From Antedon mediterranea (lineage: Eukaryota > Echinodermata > Crinoidea > Comatulida > Antedonidae), in the NCBI RefSeq assembly GCF_964355755.1, contig NC_092675.1:6172312-6236311 (forward strand): DNA of 64,000 nt, written 5' to 3'. The notes below the pieces were generated by a model, which saw only the letters and a list, made by a program, of their open reading frames with translations, was not told the origin of the DNA and made no database searches. Positions 43,371 through 63,887 of this stretch are shown here, in pieces; the first letter of the stretch is position 1, and the number at the start of each line of letters is the position of its first letter. Made by a program: the position numbers and the translations under genes.

Positions 43371-43775
43371 TTTAAAGCAGATGACAGAGATACAGTATCA
43401 TTATAATGACATGGAATGTGCAGTATAAAACATGTGACGTACTTCCCAGTTTATACCAAATAAGGTCGTAAGTTAAAAAGACAGTGAGGAAATCTATTTA
43501 TAGTTTGACAGATGCCATTTCTGGGTATTTTTGTCTATATTGACCAAGATTAAGATTTTTATTTTACTTTTTGCTTTTAAATATATTTGTTGATATTATT
43601 TTGGAACTTTGACTTACAGGTGTATGCTACACAAAATGAATATTATTATTAAATAATACGATATTGATAAAATTTAAATGTTTCTGCTTGATCCTAAGAA
43701 TGTGAAATACCTTGAAAGATTTTGTACTTTTTGTGTTCAATTGATCAATAAAGTTAATTAGAATATTTAAACTTT
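43371..43775 (+). other. GFPT1: GFPT1 3' UTR with polyadenylation signal
   Basis: The stop TAA ends at 43370. The first canonical AATAAA is at 43747-43752 (GATCAATAAAG), giving a 3' UTR of about 400 bases. The cleavage point is inferred. Confidence 0.55.
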
Positions 43776-43871
43776 TTACAGTCAAACTTGAAAAATCGGA
43801 ATCTTTTTACATTTGAAAAACGGTTTATTGTGAAGGGTATCCGGTTTTAAGTTTACTATAGCATTATTGTG

Positions 43872-44002
43872 TAAAGCTCTACAATACAAACTTTATGTTA
43901 CAAAAAAATGTGATGTGCCCATATATGTACATGATGATGTCATATTACTACCATATTTGGGTATATCATACTATTTTGATAGTGTAGACAGAGCTTTAGA
44001 TA
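43872..44002. mobile_element. Foldback MITE family A, copy 12
   Basis: It runs from AAAGCTCTACAATACAAACT to TTTGATAGTGTAGACAGAGC, with GATGATGTCATATTACTACC inside. Confidence 0.75.
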
Positions 44003-45427
44003 AAAAGTTAAAATTCTGCTCATATTAGTCATGTTTTAAATGACAATGCCTTATTTGTGCTCTCATGTAAGTTATCTTTATTTTGGGATCGAGGATAACA
44101 TTTTGGAATTTTATCAGGACAATATTTTCTAATTTTTCCAGTTTTTTAGGTCACATTTTTTGATATGAAAGTACTTTATTTATTTAGCAATTTAATTATC
44201 AATTTGAATCAAATTGGTAAAAGTTCTTTTTTTGTACCACATTGGTACAAATTATTAAGACACACTTACTTGCATATTTTAATGCTTAATCAGAATATAT
44301 TATTATTAAAATTATTATTATTATTATTGTTAATTAAATTGATTTACTTCTTTAAATTTCATATAATATTAGACACTGTTTGTGTATTATTAAAAAACTA
44401 TATCATAGATTACATGCTACTGGCTAAGTATCAGTATTAGCAATAACTGCATTATGTAGGCCTATTGCTTTCCTGTATGGAAAAGGGTAGTGTCAGATGG
44501 GTGAGGCTGAGATTGGTCTTCCTCATTTAAAATCAACTCTCCCTTTGGGCTGACCTAACATGATATTCTGAATGTGTTTTGAATGTTAAAAAAGAAGTTG
44601 GGGCTTTTTGGACCTCAACAAAAATGTTTTGGGAGAGTTGATCATATAACTTTAAAGAAGATTTATTCGACAACAAAATTCATGAATATTTATTTTTTAT
44701 AGATATTACTAAATAATTTGGTATGGGACAATTTTTATGGAAGAATAGGTAAAAAATAATTTATACCAGTGTTTAATTCCTGTTAAGAATTATCACCCTT
44801 AATATTGGCGGTTTATAATGCCTCAGCAATCAATTATGGGTACCGGATTATATCCAACTGTATTCATTTTAGAATACTAGGTATAATTGTACTGATAATA
44901 ATGAACATTTAAATAGATATTATGATAAAATGAAACTGCTTCAGTAATGTTTAAAATTTAATATTTGCCGACTGTATATAATGTATTTGTGCACTTGTGG
45001 ATAAGATAATAAAATAACTCTCATGGTATTGTACTATATATATTCTGCTGTCTGCTTGTTGATAATGTACATGTGTGTTACACAAAATCAATCTGTTTGG
45101 TCATGGGAAGATAAGTATATACTGTATTGATAAATATTGATAAAGAATCATTCATCATTTTACCTTTGACCTTGATCATTACTTTCTGTACATATTTCTT
45201 TATGTACAGTACAATAATATTTTATAATTATGATTACCAGTATTTTTTTCAAGAACAGGCTAAATCCTACATTCTGTATGATGCTGCCTACCCTCAACTG
45301 GGCATGTACAATGACCACCTTTTATTTCAAGATCTTTTTACTATTATTAAGGTCAGAAATTTAATAATAAGAACAAAAATAGTGCTAAAAAATTTAAATG
45401 GAAGACCACAGAAGAAGCTTATTGACT

Positions 45428-45715
45428 TCAGTGAGTGGCCGAGCAGTTAAGACAGTTGAACCGTAATCCGTAGCCATAACATTGTCAAAGGTTCAAGGCT
45501 CACTTGCTCCATGGTTCTGGTGGTAAAACAAGTCTTTTCAGATACTAGTTCAGACACAGCCACTGTCCCGTGGGCAGATGAGATAGTGTCTTAAAGTGGC
45601 TGCACTGAAATGACATGACGCATGTAGTTGAAGAGTGTAACATCCGAGTCCACAGCGCCATGAGCAATGATCTATTTGTTGGAAATTGACGCTATACAAG
45701 AACTTACATATTATT
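45428..45715 (+). mobile_element. SINE family 1, copy 2
   Basis: The head AGTGAGTGGCCGAGCAGTTA and box B AAGGTTCAAGGCTCACTTGC are followed by CATGGTTCTGGTGGTAAAAC as in the 17.4-kb copy. The 3' half differs (GCGCCATGAGCAATGATC...GACGCTATACAAGAACTTA), so it is a subfamily or composite. Confidence 0.75.
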
Positions 45716-46140
45716 ATTATTGTATCTGGACAATTTAATTAAAAAATATGGGAGTGTTATTATGGGAAATGAGGTAGTTCTTGTCGGCCATCCGTGTGCA
45801 AAATTTGGCCCCAGCAGTTAATCTTTCTTGAAATAGAGATTGACATGACTTTGCATATATGTTAATGTGATAGTGGGTAACAGGGTCTTGGTCTAGATAA
45901 GCCGACACATATATATGACCTCTTGACCTTAAGCCCGCCCATTTGATTAAAATCTGGTGATTAAAGATGAAAGTTAACTGAAAGTCTGCATCAAAATGTT
46001 GGGTGATTATATTATTTACTCACAAACTTTGGTAACAGCTGCTTATGACCAATAAGCAACAGAAACATGTAGTAGATGTTTTGGAGGTATCAAGAAACCT
46101 ACATTTTTGTTAATGAACATTGATTGTGGGCTCCAGGATG

Positions 46141-46289
46141 TTAAGCTCTATCAAACTTTATGTGACAACAAAATGTGATGTGCCCATATATGGACATGAT
46201 GATGTTATATCACTACCATATTAGGGTATATCACTACCATATTTGGGCACATCACATTTTTAGTTTGATGGTGTAGACAGAGCTTTATA
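46141..46289. mobile_element. Foldback MITE family A, copy 13
   Basis: The left end is shortened (TTAAGCTCTATCAAACTTTA). The interior GTGATGTGCCCATATATGGA and the right arm TTTGATGGTGTAGACAGAGC are well conserved. Confidence 0.8.
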
Positions 46290-46799
46290 TTCTTACAAGC
46301 CATATTGGCGAATATAATTAAAAATTTGGTCACATGTTATTTTGAAAACATGAGAGACTGGAATTGACCATTCTCGTGTTTAATGGGTTTAAAGTTGTAT
46401 AGCGCAAAATACAAATAGCCTCTATGCGCTGTTTAACACAAGTGTAAAAGAAAGAAAATGTAATGCTAATAATAATCTGGAAGAATCCTGAATAATAATA
46501 CTAAACTACACTTTTGCAGTTTCTGTGTTTATTCCAACGTTGTACAATTTACCTAGTACAGTATAAATCCAGTATGAGATAAAATATTTCAGGTTAAAAA
46601 AAAAATTGAACTACTTATTTTGATTTAAACATGATTATGTTGATCCTAGTTATCCTTCAATAGCGTTAAATGCTATCATAGGATAAGAAGTAAACCTATG
46701 ATTAAATATTGGTGGGTATAGGTCTGGGCACCACTACAAAGTTCTGGTACCATATCACGCCATGATCCCAGGGCTTTTGGTATGGTAAGCACTATACAA

Positions 46800-46972
46800 G
46801 ACCCTGTTCGGCATCATGAATATTAATGAGGTATGTATATATTTGAATAAGGCAGATAATACGGTTTTATTGTGTTCGTAGTGTTTCAGTTCACTCATTC
46901 CGTGATGCGGAATCGCATAATGAATATTCAAATATATATATACGTACCTCATTAATATTAATTATGTCGAAC
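46800..46972. repeat. Inverted repeat pair around a 130-bp core
   Basis: CATCATGAATATTAATGAGGTA (written here only as its core, AATATTAATGAGGTA) at about 46,816 is inverted as TACCTCATTAATATTAAT at about 46,946. The flanking TTTGAATA/ATTCAAATATA arms also pair. It may be a small palindromic MITE. Confidence 0.5.
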
Positions 46973-47110
46973 AGGTCCTCATATAGAGTTTACCTTTGGT
47001 TATCACCAGCAAACCAACTTATATCATATTGTATAACAACACGATACTAACTAATGCTTATGTTATAAAGTGATAAAATCAGACAGTTGAGTACTGTGCG
47101 TTGTTTTTGT

Positions 47111-55742
<8,632 letters not shown>

Positions 55743-56761
55743 TTTTATAGTAGTAGTAGCCTTAGTATTTTTAGCTTGCTGTATTATAGTTCCCTTTCCT
55801 CCTCCTGCTTTCCTCTCTCACCTTTTCCGGCGTTTTCCCGCCGCTGTGCATGCATTTTCCACAGCCTAGCCTCCAATAAACAGCCATTTTCGTCTGGGTT
55901 TACTAGTCTAAGCATTGAAAAACGCCCTCTCTTATTAAAAATAATAAACAAAAAAGTTTGTGCGTGAACAACATATCCATACCCATAGCAACACGACGAA
56001 AGGACTGTGAAAAAACACTGTAAAATACCTCATAACTTGTGTGAAAGTTACTATTTATTTACGGGTATATAATTGTTATTATTATTCTATATAATTAGAT
56101 TGACTAGAGGGCTAGTTAGGCCACCAGGCTCAGTCAGCTCACAATTAAATTCAATTAAAAAAGTAGGCTAGCTAGTAGGCCTACTACTATCTAGCTAGTA
56201 GGCCTACTATCTAGGCCTACTAGCTAGGCAGGCTAGGTTTAGGTAGGCTAGGCCTCGGCTCGGATCTATTCTAGCTAGTCTAGGCTAGCCTTATTTATTA
56301 TATAGCTAGCTAGGCTAGCCTACGAACTACTAGGGCCTGGACCTAGCCCAGCTAGTAGTAGTATAGGCCTAGCTAGTAAGTAGTAGGTCGTAGGCCGTAG
56401 GCCTGGGACAACTTAATGAAAGTTAGGAAAACCTGACCAATTCAAGAGTTGTAACCTAGCTAGGCTAGAGGCGCGCCTGTCTAGTATTAATACTATTATT
56501 CTTCTTCTTTCAAATACTGAAGATCTTATCTTATTATCTTATTAATTTGTTAAGAGCAGGTTTGAGGACACTAAATAAAAACCATTACTATTATTATTGT
56601 GCATGAATGAAACAGTACTAATTATTATTTGGAAATATGCCTAGAGAGGGGGCCTATTTATAACATTTATATTATGATAACAAAATATAAATATACAAAT
56701 ATGTGTCTCAACTAAATATTTTATTTTGTCCTAATTGTATACATTACAATTATCATTACAG
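55743..56761. promoter_or_regulatory. Head-to-head promoter region between ADK and the DPY30-domain gene
   Basis: About 1 kb separates the two ATGs. GCCATTTTC at 55883-55891 is a YY1-like core and CCAAT lies at about 55,873. ATAAACA (forkhead core) is at about 55,943, and ACCCATAGCAAC at 55,981-55,992 resembles an RFX X-box with a perfect right half (AGCAAC). From 56,110 to 56,480 the DNA is a low-complexity mix of CTAG, TAGGCC and GGCCTA words. An untranslated first exon of the DPY30-domain gene must lie here, since its coding exon starts after an acceptor at 56761. Confidence 0.5.
56110..56480. repeat. CTAG/TAGGCCTA low-complexity tract
   Basis: Dense runs of TAGCTAG, TAGGCCTAC and CTAGGC with no fixed period. 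A weaker tract with the same words lies at 61,985-62,120 upstream of KAT6. The word TAGGCCTA also occurs singly across the whole window. Confidence 0.7.
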
Positions 56762-56763
56762 AA

Positions 56764-58447
56764 ATGGATACTGAATATCTGAAGAAACATGTTGGGCATT
56801 GCCTGTCAAAAGGCTTAGCTGAGATTGTAGAGAAGCGACCAATAGATCCTATTGAGTACCTTGCTAATTGGTTATACAAGTACAAAATGAACGAAAGGAA
56901 CGATAAAGAGGATGTTGCCATGGCCCTACAGTTAGAAAAAGAGAGAGAAGTGGCAGAATTAGAAAGAGAACAAGAAGAAAAGATGAGGCAAGAAGCACTG
57001 AAGCTGGCAGAGGAAGAAACACAGGCAATAAAGGTATTGTAAAACAACTGGTGTAATTACCATAACCAACCCAGACATCATAATTTTCATAATTGTTCTC
57101 GTACGCTTGTCCAACTCGTGCTTCTCTGTCTTTCCACAGTCGTGGACTGCATTTCCGAAGGATTAGTTAGTCAACTTGTAACATTCTGCCTAAATTTTTT
57201 CTTTTTCTTGTTTTAACTTATATTTTTAACGCTTGTAGACAAATTATTATAGATAGATGTTAATAAAATTATTTTATTTTCACCTAATTAATTTCCTACT
57301 TATACATTATAGCCATATCAACACTATCAAATTAGTTTGACAAAAAAAACTGGGATGTGCCCAAATATAGTAGTGATATGCTTAAATATGGTAGTAATAT
57401 TACAGCATCATGTCCATATATTGGCACATCACATTTTATTGCCACATAAAGTTTGATAGTGTAGACAATACAGAGCTTAACATACTCTAAATTCAGTTGT
57501 TATAACAAGACATTTGTTTATTTTTAGGATGCAGAACCAGAAGCTCCAGTTGTTCAAGTAGTAGTTGAAGATGATGACAAATCAACTGCTGCTAAAGACA
57601 AACCTGCGCTACCAGGCGCCCCCAACCTGGAAACTGTACCTGAAGCTGAAGAAATATCGGACGATACCAGCGGCACACCTAAGGTACATTTATTTCCTTC
57701 TTAAATTCAAATACTGTACAGTATAACGTCTATTAAAGGGACGCCTTCAAGACTTGAGCAAGTCAGACTCTGTTTACCGTACCTAAAGAACCAACTATAT
57801 CGGCATGGGTTCGGGGCCAACTTACTCCTAGTTCTGGTGGTGGAGCAAGTCTTCTTGGATAAGGACTATAAATCATAGGTCCAGTATACACAGTTATACT
57901 CCCTATGCACTTTAAGAACAAAGTTCATCATTCAAGACGAGTAGGGGATTACCCCAGTGAACTGGTTCACAAAATAGCCCTGAATCAGGGGGATTACCAT
58001 CTATCTGTGATTGATTTACTATTGGTAATCCTTGGCCACATGTGCCTAAGGACATAAAATAAACTTACATAGTGTAAAAATATACACTGTATTTCATCTT
58101 GATGATTTCACAGGTCACCTTAATAGGTGTATCTCCTGAATAGAGGTTAACCAGGAACCCTAGTGTTAAAACTTGTTTTCCGTCATTCGTTTCTCGGGAA
58201 AGTCTCCCCTGAATAGGGGTGTCCCAAAAAAGGGATTTCATGTTTCTGTTCTACTGTCTTTTCAATATAAAATTAACATGACATAATTATGCATCTTAAA
58301 TTTTTTTAATGCTAGCCAACTGATGCCGAAAAGACAGAAGGTACGACCGAAGAGGTGACAGAAGCAGCAGGAGCTGGAGAGGAAGAAGGTGGTGGCAATG
58401 AAGAAACAGAGGCAGAGGAAACAAAAGCAGAGGAATCAACCAGCTAA
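56764..58447 (+). CDS. DPY30-domain-containing protein (DYDC-like), three coding exons, 185 aa
   Basis: Exons 56764-57033, 57528-57683 and 58316-58447 (stop TAA), all joining in phase 0 (90+52+43 codons). Residues 1-43 ([20 protein letters not shown], then [17 protein letters not shown]) form a Dpy-30 dimerisation motif. Residues 45-90 are a charged Glu-rich coiled coil, and the rest is acidic, Glu/Ala/Pro-rich and probably disordered. Size and layout fit vertebrate DYDC1/DYDC2 (about 177 aa) rather than DPY30 itself (about 99 aa, motif at the C-terminus). Dpy-30 motifs dock on amphipathic helices of scaffold proteins; DYDC-type proteins are linked to sperm and cilia. The start follows an acceptor three bases upstream, so a 5' UTR exon lies to the left. 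Introns contain a MITE and a SINE fragment. Confidence 0.85.
57310..57482. mobile_element. Foldback MITE family A, copy 14 (reverse orientation)
   Basis: TATCAACACTATCAAATTAG, GATGTGCCCAAATATAGTAG, then CATCATGTCCATATATTGGC and GTTTGATAGTGTAGACAATA...GAGCTTAA. It lies 45 bases before the second exon of the DPY30-domain gene. Confidence 0.8.
57757..58030 (+). mobile_element. SINE family 1, copy 3 (5'-truncated)
   Basis: TAGTTCTGGTGGTGGAGCAA, GGATAAGGACTATAAATCAT and CAAGACGAGTAGGGGATTAC match the body of the 17.4-kb copy. The tRNA head is largely lost. Confidence 0.75.
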
Positions 58448-61400
58448 TAAGGGTGCTTCTGCAATCTGCTATTAAATGAATATTGATTATAAACATAGAC
58501 ATTTTTCAGTCCACAGTCAACACTTTACCTGACCATATCTATTTGTTTTTTTATAATGATTAAAAATAGCTATGATTTAAAATGTCATCTAACTTAAAAT
58601 TAAATTAAAACTTCAAAAATTTCATTTTGAGGGAATAGTAAGGGCAGTTCGGGAGGGGATGCAGAGAGGTCTGTCAAGTTGTATATATTTAAAGAGCATA
58701 AATTAAAAAATAGATTGCAAAAACAAAAGTGGACGACTGTTCTGTTTATTTTATCACTTTTAAAACAATTTGAGTTTTTTTCTTGTTTGGGGTTGTGGGG
58801 GTAATTTATTCTCCCAAAAACATGAAAAATGAAGATTAATAAAACTCAGACTTTGAATAGGTCATTTGCAGTTTTAACAAAAATAATGATTTCATTTATA
58901 AAAAGACAAAATAAAAGGTTACTTCTAACCAAAAACCCTATATGTTTTGCTTTAAACAAAATGTTTTCAGGTAAATAATTGTTTTAATTAGAGAGGGCGC
59001 TATATATAAAATCGCACTTCTCAGGAGAAAATAGTCCTTTTTTTCCTTCGTGTATTTCATTGCTGCTTCAGTTGGGTTACGTATTTTACCTTCCATACTT
59101 TGAGTTGATTTAATTAGTCCATTGAGGATAGAAATCCTGAATTACTATTGCATCTATCAACTGGACTGTGTGAAGTTTTGTTGCATCGAAATTGAATAAA
59201 TAAAATCAATGGAACCAAGCAACAAATAAATAAATAAGACAATTAATATTTTCAATGATAGGGCATATTATCATTGAACAGGATTTCAACAAAAACTAAT
59301 ACCCTATTAACACTATATTATCTAATACTGTATTTACTCTAATATTTCATTATACTTTAATTTGATTTGAAATGCAATTAATTAAATCATTAATACAAAA
59401 AGAATCGATACCATATCCACCATGGCAAATGGACCTGAACCGAGCAAGAAGGGGAGCAGAGTGCATTCGACTCTCTTAAGCCGCGAATAAAGGATTGCAG
59501 CTATGTACCACTTACATCAAATAAATATAATAACTTCTGTCTACTACACTAGGAGGACTATATAATACAATTATATCGGTGTTGTCTCTTATTCTTATTC
59601 TTATTCTTTTATTGCGAAATATAAAATACATGAAGAACACGACATACAAAAAAAAAAACAACAATAGAACTAACTGAGTATTCATTGTACGTATTCACAT
59701 TTTGTATAAATGTATATTCGAAGAGGTTGCTAAGGGAAAGGAGGTATCGCCAAAAATGTTCAGTATCACTATATGTTTGTAAATTATTCAATAAAACTCT
59801 ATTTTGTTTTTAAATTGTTATTCAACTGAAACGAAACAATCGGAAATACAGGGACTTCCCCTCACATTACGTCATTGGAAAGAATACGCGCCCCTCTGCA
59901 TGCTGCATGCCGCAATCATCAAAGCTACCGCAACCAGACGCGCGCGTGAGCGGATATAGGCACTTCCCTTTTTCCAGATGATTGACCTGGATATACCACT
60001 TGTCGGCAACAAATCAAATTTAATCATGGATAAATTATTTAATCATGGATAAATTATTTAATTAAATACGTCAAATGGAGAGTGCTTACAATAAGTAGGT
60101 TCATTTATTTGGTAAATCAGTCAGTTTAGGTTGTAGTTTAGGGTTTTGTACCGTGGCCCGTTAGTTCACAGCAATTTAAATCCCAATTAAGCCGATGCAA
60201 AAAAAAGTTATTTTTATAAAAATAATATTTCAGTCATTTTTCGATTTCGCATCAAAAGTCATTGTAATTATAATTAATGTTTAAACCAAGACACATGACT
60301 GAATATGTATTTTTGCTTGAAAATGTTTGCAGACAATGAAGGATTCTCCATAACCTTACGCTAATCTAATCTCAAATTGCCCTTTATGAATTTATTTTAT
60401 GAATGTTATTGCTAGGCATACCCATTACATCATGAAGGTTATTTTATACATCCGTGCATTACGTCATCAAGATAAAAAGACTAAATATTCTACAGTATCC
60501 CCACAGCCTGAATTAGACCATTATTATTTATAAAGTTTTGATTGAGACATCTTGATTTACGCCCCGTGCTTTTTGTCTATTTCACAACATCATTTTTATA
60601 CGTGGGTGGTCTAACCTTTCACGAAAAAGAGGCCTAATTATATGGTGGGCGTATTTCAAAATAAATATTTTACATTAATAATGTGATTACTGACAATAGG
60701 CCTATCTATATGTTATATTTAAATCGATAGTTTTGGATTTATCGAATAAATTGGACTAAAAATCATGTTTTTAAAAAATGTATAATTGATAATGTACAGT
60801 GTATTTAAGTTAATCCATTATTATTACCACCATGAATAATATTCCGTTTTTTACACATCATGTATAGCGCCAATTTCTTTTCATAAATTAGGCCTAAAAA
60901 TAAATATCTATGATTGTACGTAAGATTACACCGCTTTCAGTGGCCTTCAATCATAAAACAATCTGATTATTGAGGAAAATTTCAACACGACACAAATTCC
61001 ACATACTGGAGATAAATTTCACATTAGTGCGTGATGTGTCTAGGGATCAATTCTGTTTTGTAAATATTTATACTGTACTGGATAACACTTGACATATATT
61101 TGGCACAGTGATCTTGTACCACCATAGGGTTGTTAATAAAATGTTAATCGTTCTTACCCCAGCTGGTTTTATTAAACGTTATGATATCTCACAATTAACA
61201 CATTGACCAATCATAATAGATCACATATTTCCTATAGCCAATAGTTACATTCGTTTCAAAGCCCATTTGGCATCCGCCGAGGTCAATGTATGTATAGAGA
61301 ATTACATTTTTTTTTTATAAAATATGTGCATTATTTTATACAACATTTTTTTCTAACCAACTAAATCCAATTTTAAGGATATACTAATATTAATGCTATG

Positions 61401-62659
61401 TAAGTGTGTACATTTATTTGAATTCATTGTAATTATATGTGTTCTTTTTGTATTTACTAAAATTAGCTATGATCAAAAGAAAATTCTCGCTACTTGGTAT
61501 CGCTTTCTATTTACGAAAGTACAGTCGTTGTGGTGTGGATGTAGTGGTCAAATGACAAAAATTTGTAGGAAATTGTAGGTAAATTTGACCTTTTGTTCGA
61601 AAAAATTGATCTTGTGAATCGATGGTATTCGACTTTAGGATTAATCGTCAAGTTTAAGTAGGTGAAATGGTATATAGTGTCTTTTTTCACCTGACTAACT
61701 TGTGATTTTTGTCGGTGGGTAAGTCACTTGTGCAAAGTTACGAGATAGAGCAAAACAATCATAGCAGCCATTTTGTAAAATGGCTGCTGCCAATACAATT
61801 AATTTGACAGGAACAAATTAAGTGTTTTGCCTGTAGGGCACTACTAGACAATCTTTTGTGTCATGTTAATCAATGTATCGATTATCATACTATCAACCTA
61901 GATGACTATGTAATAAATATTTGTGTAAATAAATTGTTAATTTTCTAGCCAGCGTGTCATTCACAAAATGAGATGAAAACTCTAGGCTTCTAGCCTAGGC
62001 CCAGCTAGATAGGGAAGGAGGTTAGCTAGTGAGGCCTAGTTTGGCAAGGCTAGTGTTGTGGTGACTGGGCAAGACTGGTTTAGTTAGTGTAGTAGTAGTA
62101 ATCTAATACACTGAAGGCATAGGGCCTAGTTTATTTAGGCTAAATCTAATGTAAACAAAACTTAAATTGGAAGTGATTGTACCCTTTTTTTTCAATTGTT
62201 AGTATTTTTATATATTATGAATGAACATTGAAATATTTTTTTGTATAATCATGCTAAAATAATAACAAATAACATTTATTTTATAATTAAAAAATTTACC
62301 CTTCAGTAAAGACTAACCTCCTAGCATTATATAACCCAGCAGTAAAAAGGACAGTATTTATTAAAAGGAAATAGTTTAATACTGTATCCATACTACTAAA
62401 AATATACCTACACTACTTTAGAGATACAGGTAGTGTTTTTTAAAATAAATTTTAAATACCTGATATTCTATTCCATTCTTTGTCTAAATTGAACAATTAT
62501 TATATTAATTTAGAAATATTGCTTATTTTGATGATTTCATTTAGTTAGAAAATTAGTCATTACTTGTATCCTGTTCCTAATGAGTTTGTATGGTACTGTA
62601 GGTGATCATGTAAAAAGCATCGATTATTCAATTAAATTATGGATATTTTATATTTTCAG
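58448..62659. other. 4.2-kb gap: DPY30-domain gene 3' UTR, repeats, and presumed KAT6 promoter/5' UTR
   Basis: The first part is the 3' UTR of the DPY30-domain gene; AATAAA occurs at about 58,837 and 59,193. CpG-richer DNA at 59,855-59,960 with TTACGTCATTGG (CRE-like plus CCAAT) and ACGCGCGCG is one possible promoter. A YY1-like palindrome lies at 61,764. A CTAG-rich tract is at 61,985-62,120. No coding exon was recognised. Confidence 0.5.
61764..61787. promoter_or_regulatory. 24-bp palindrome of two YY1-like cores
   Basis: GCAGCCATTTT-GT-AAAATGGCTGC is a perfect inverted repeat. Each arm has the GCCATNTT/AANATGGC core recognised by YY1. It lies about 1 kb upstream of the KAT6 ATG and may mark its core promoter. 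Confidence 0.45.
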
Positions 62660-62755
62660 ATGTGATGTAAATAAGAAGAAGTTTACGTTTTTTCAGTCCT
62701 ACTTTTATTAAATTGGATTTATTATGGATGGTAATAAAAGATACAAACAACCATA
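62660..62755 (+). promoter_or_regulatory. KAT6 5' leader with a stop-start overlapping uORF
   Basis: TATTTTCAG ends at 62659, so this exon starts at 62660. The leader has two minimal ATG-stop units (ATGTGA, ATGTAA) and a 10-codon uORF, 62724-62756. The last base of the uORF TAA is the A of the main ATG (TAATG). This layout often lowers translation of the main frame or couples it by reinitiation. Confidence 0.6.
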
Positions 62756-63313
62756 ATGGCAAAAGAAAGTGGTCAGTGCTTAGCGAATGCCAAGTACACC
62801 CAGTGGATATTGGAGGCTATCCGCAAAATACGGAAGCAAAAACAGCGTCCGAACCAGGAACGCATCTGTAACAATCTTGTCTCTGGGCATGGTCTTAGCC
62901 GGGAGACAACCTATGAACAGCTTGAGCTGTGCGTCAGAGACGGAAATGTCTTGAAAGTACTCAACAAGGGTATTGAATCGTACCGTGATCCGGAAGGTGT
63001 GCGTGGTATGCGCGGTGCTAGTACACGAACTGTTAACAAAAGCACTGATCTTGTGAAAGTAATAAAAGCAGCAATAAAAGAACTAGGAGAAGGTGGCTCT
63101 ACCTTTAAAGAAATTGAAAAGTACATTACACAGTCAAGGCGTATAGAAGTTGGAAGCCCGTCAGAACTTAGTACTAAACTTCGGACTGCCATTAAACGAG
63201 CTGTCGCCTCAGGCAGACTTGTGAAATATGGGAGAAACTTTCGTGTACCGGATGATGGAGATACAAGTAGCTACACTACATCATCCACTTCATCTAGCCC
63301 TCCAATTGACAAG
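62756..63313 (+). CDS. KAT6: KAT6 (MOZ/MORF) histone acetyltransferase, first coding exon (partial gene)
   Basis: The exon encodes 186 residues in phase 0, ending at a candidate donor AAG|GTACAG. Residues about 9-75 (TQWILEAIRKIRKQKQRPNQ, then ERICN, GLSRETTYEQLELCVRDGNV, LKVLNKG) are the SAMD1-like first winged helix of KAT6A/KAT6B, which binds unmethylated CpG DNA. Residues about 95-170 (LVKVIKAAIKELGEGGSTFK, IEKYI, LRTAIKRAVASGRLVKYG) are the second, H15-like winged helix. KAT6 proteins acetylate histone H3 in BRPF1/ING5 complexes. PHD fingers, the MYST domain and the Ser/Met tails lie to the right of the window. The ATG is in good context (A at -3, G at +4). The frame stays open past the donor to 63,559, but that part is AT-rich and unlike the family, so it is read as intron. 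One ancestral KAT6 is expected in invertebrates. Confidence 0.88.
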
Positions 63314-63887
63314 GTACAGATGACGTTTTATAATGTGTGGAATTTTTTTCAGATGGATCTGAATCTTGCATGTATTTATACAGAAGAAAGTGATAATACT
63401 AACAGCATCATATTTCTTGCATTTATACTTGACTATCACAAATACAGACCACTAAGGGAACTGGAAACAACAAGTTGTCCCATGATTAAGGGTTGGCTGA
63501 ACATTAACATTTTCCCTTCATTTCATTATTTATTCGGTCTATTTCGGTATTCAACATAACAAAAAAAAACTGAAATTGGGGAGACCAGGGTCAACCCAAG
63601 TGAACTTAATCACTGTAACTGAGCCGGTTGACCCAAAGCTGTTTGTTTCAAAAAGAAAAGTGTCCCCTAATCAGCTGAAATGTCCAGTAGCAGAAATTTA
63701 AAATTGGGAGGAGGCTGGGGTATTATTATTGTAATGTTCTGTCATTTGTATTTTCTGATGTTTAACGCCTCCATCCAACACCAGAGAGGCGAATCCAAGG
63801 TTTTTATATACAGAGTGCTAAACATGTATTTTTTAAAATCTGTAAAAATAGATATAAAGTATTTCACAATTAATTTTAAGTGCCAAA

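Larger units (their letters stand above)
43776..47110. other. Intergenic gap between the convergent GFPT1 and ADK genes
   Basis: It contains two family A MITEs (43.9 and 46.1 kb) and one family 1 SINE (45.4 kb). An inverted repeat at about 46,800-46,970 (CATGAATATTAATGAGGTA and ATACGTACCTCATTAATATT) brackets about 130 bases. The ADK 3' UTR must end here; AATAAA on the minus strand at about 46,526-46,531 is one candidate signal. No exon was recognised. Confidence 0.55.

Noticed and set aside
56721-57047. Minus-strand ORF of 108 codons, Ser-rich
   Set aside because: Antisense shadow of the Glu-rich first exon of the DPY30-domain gene.
63314-63559. Continuation of the KAT6 frame past 63313 to a stop at 63559
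   Set aside because: AT-rich, unlike the family, and follows a reasonable donor; read as intron, though an intron-retaining short form cannot be excluded.
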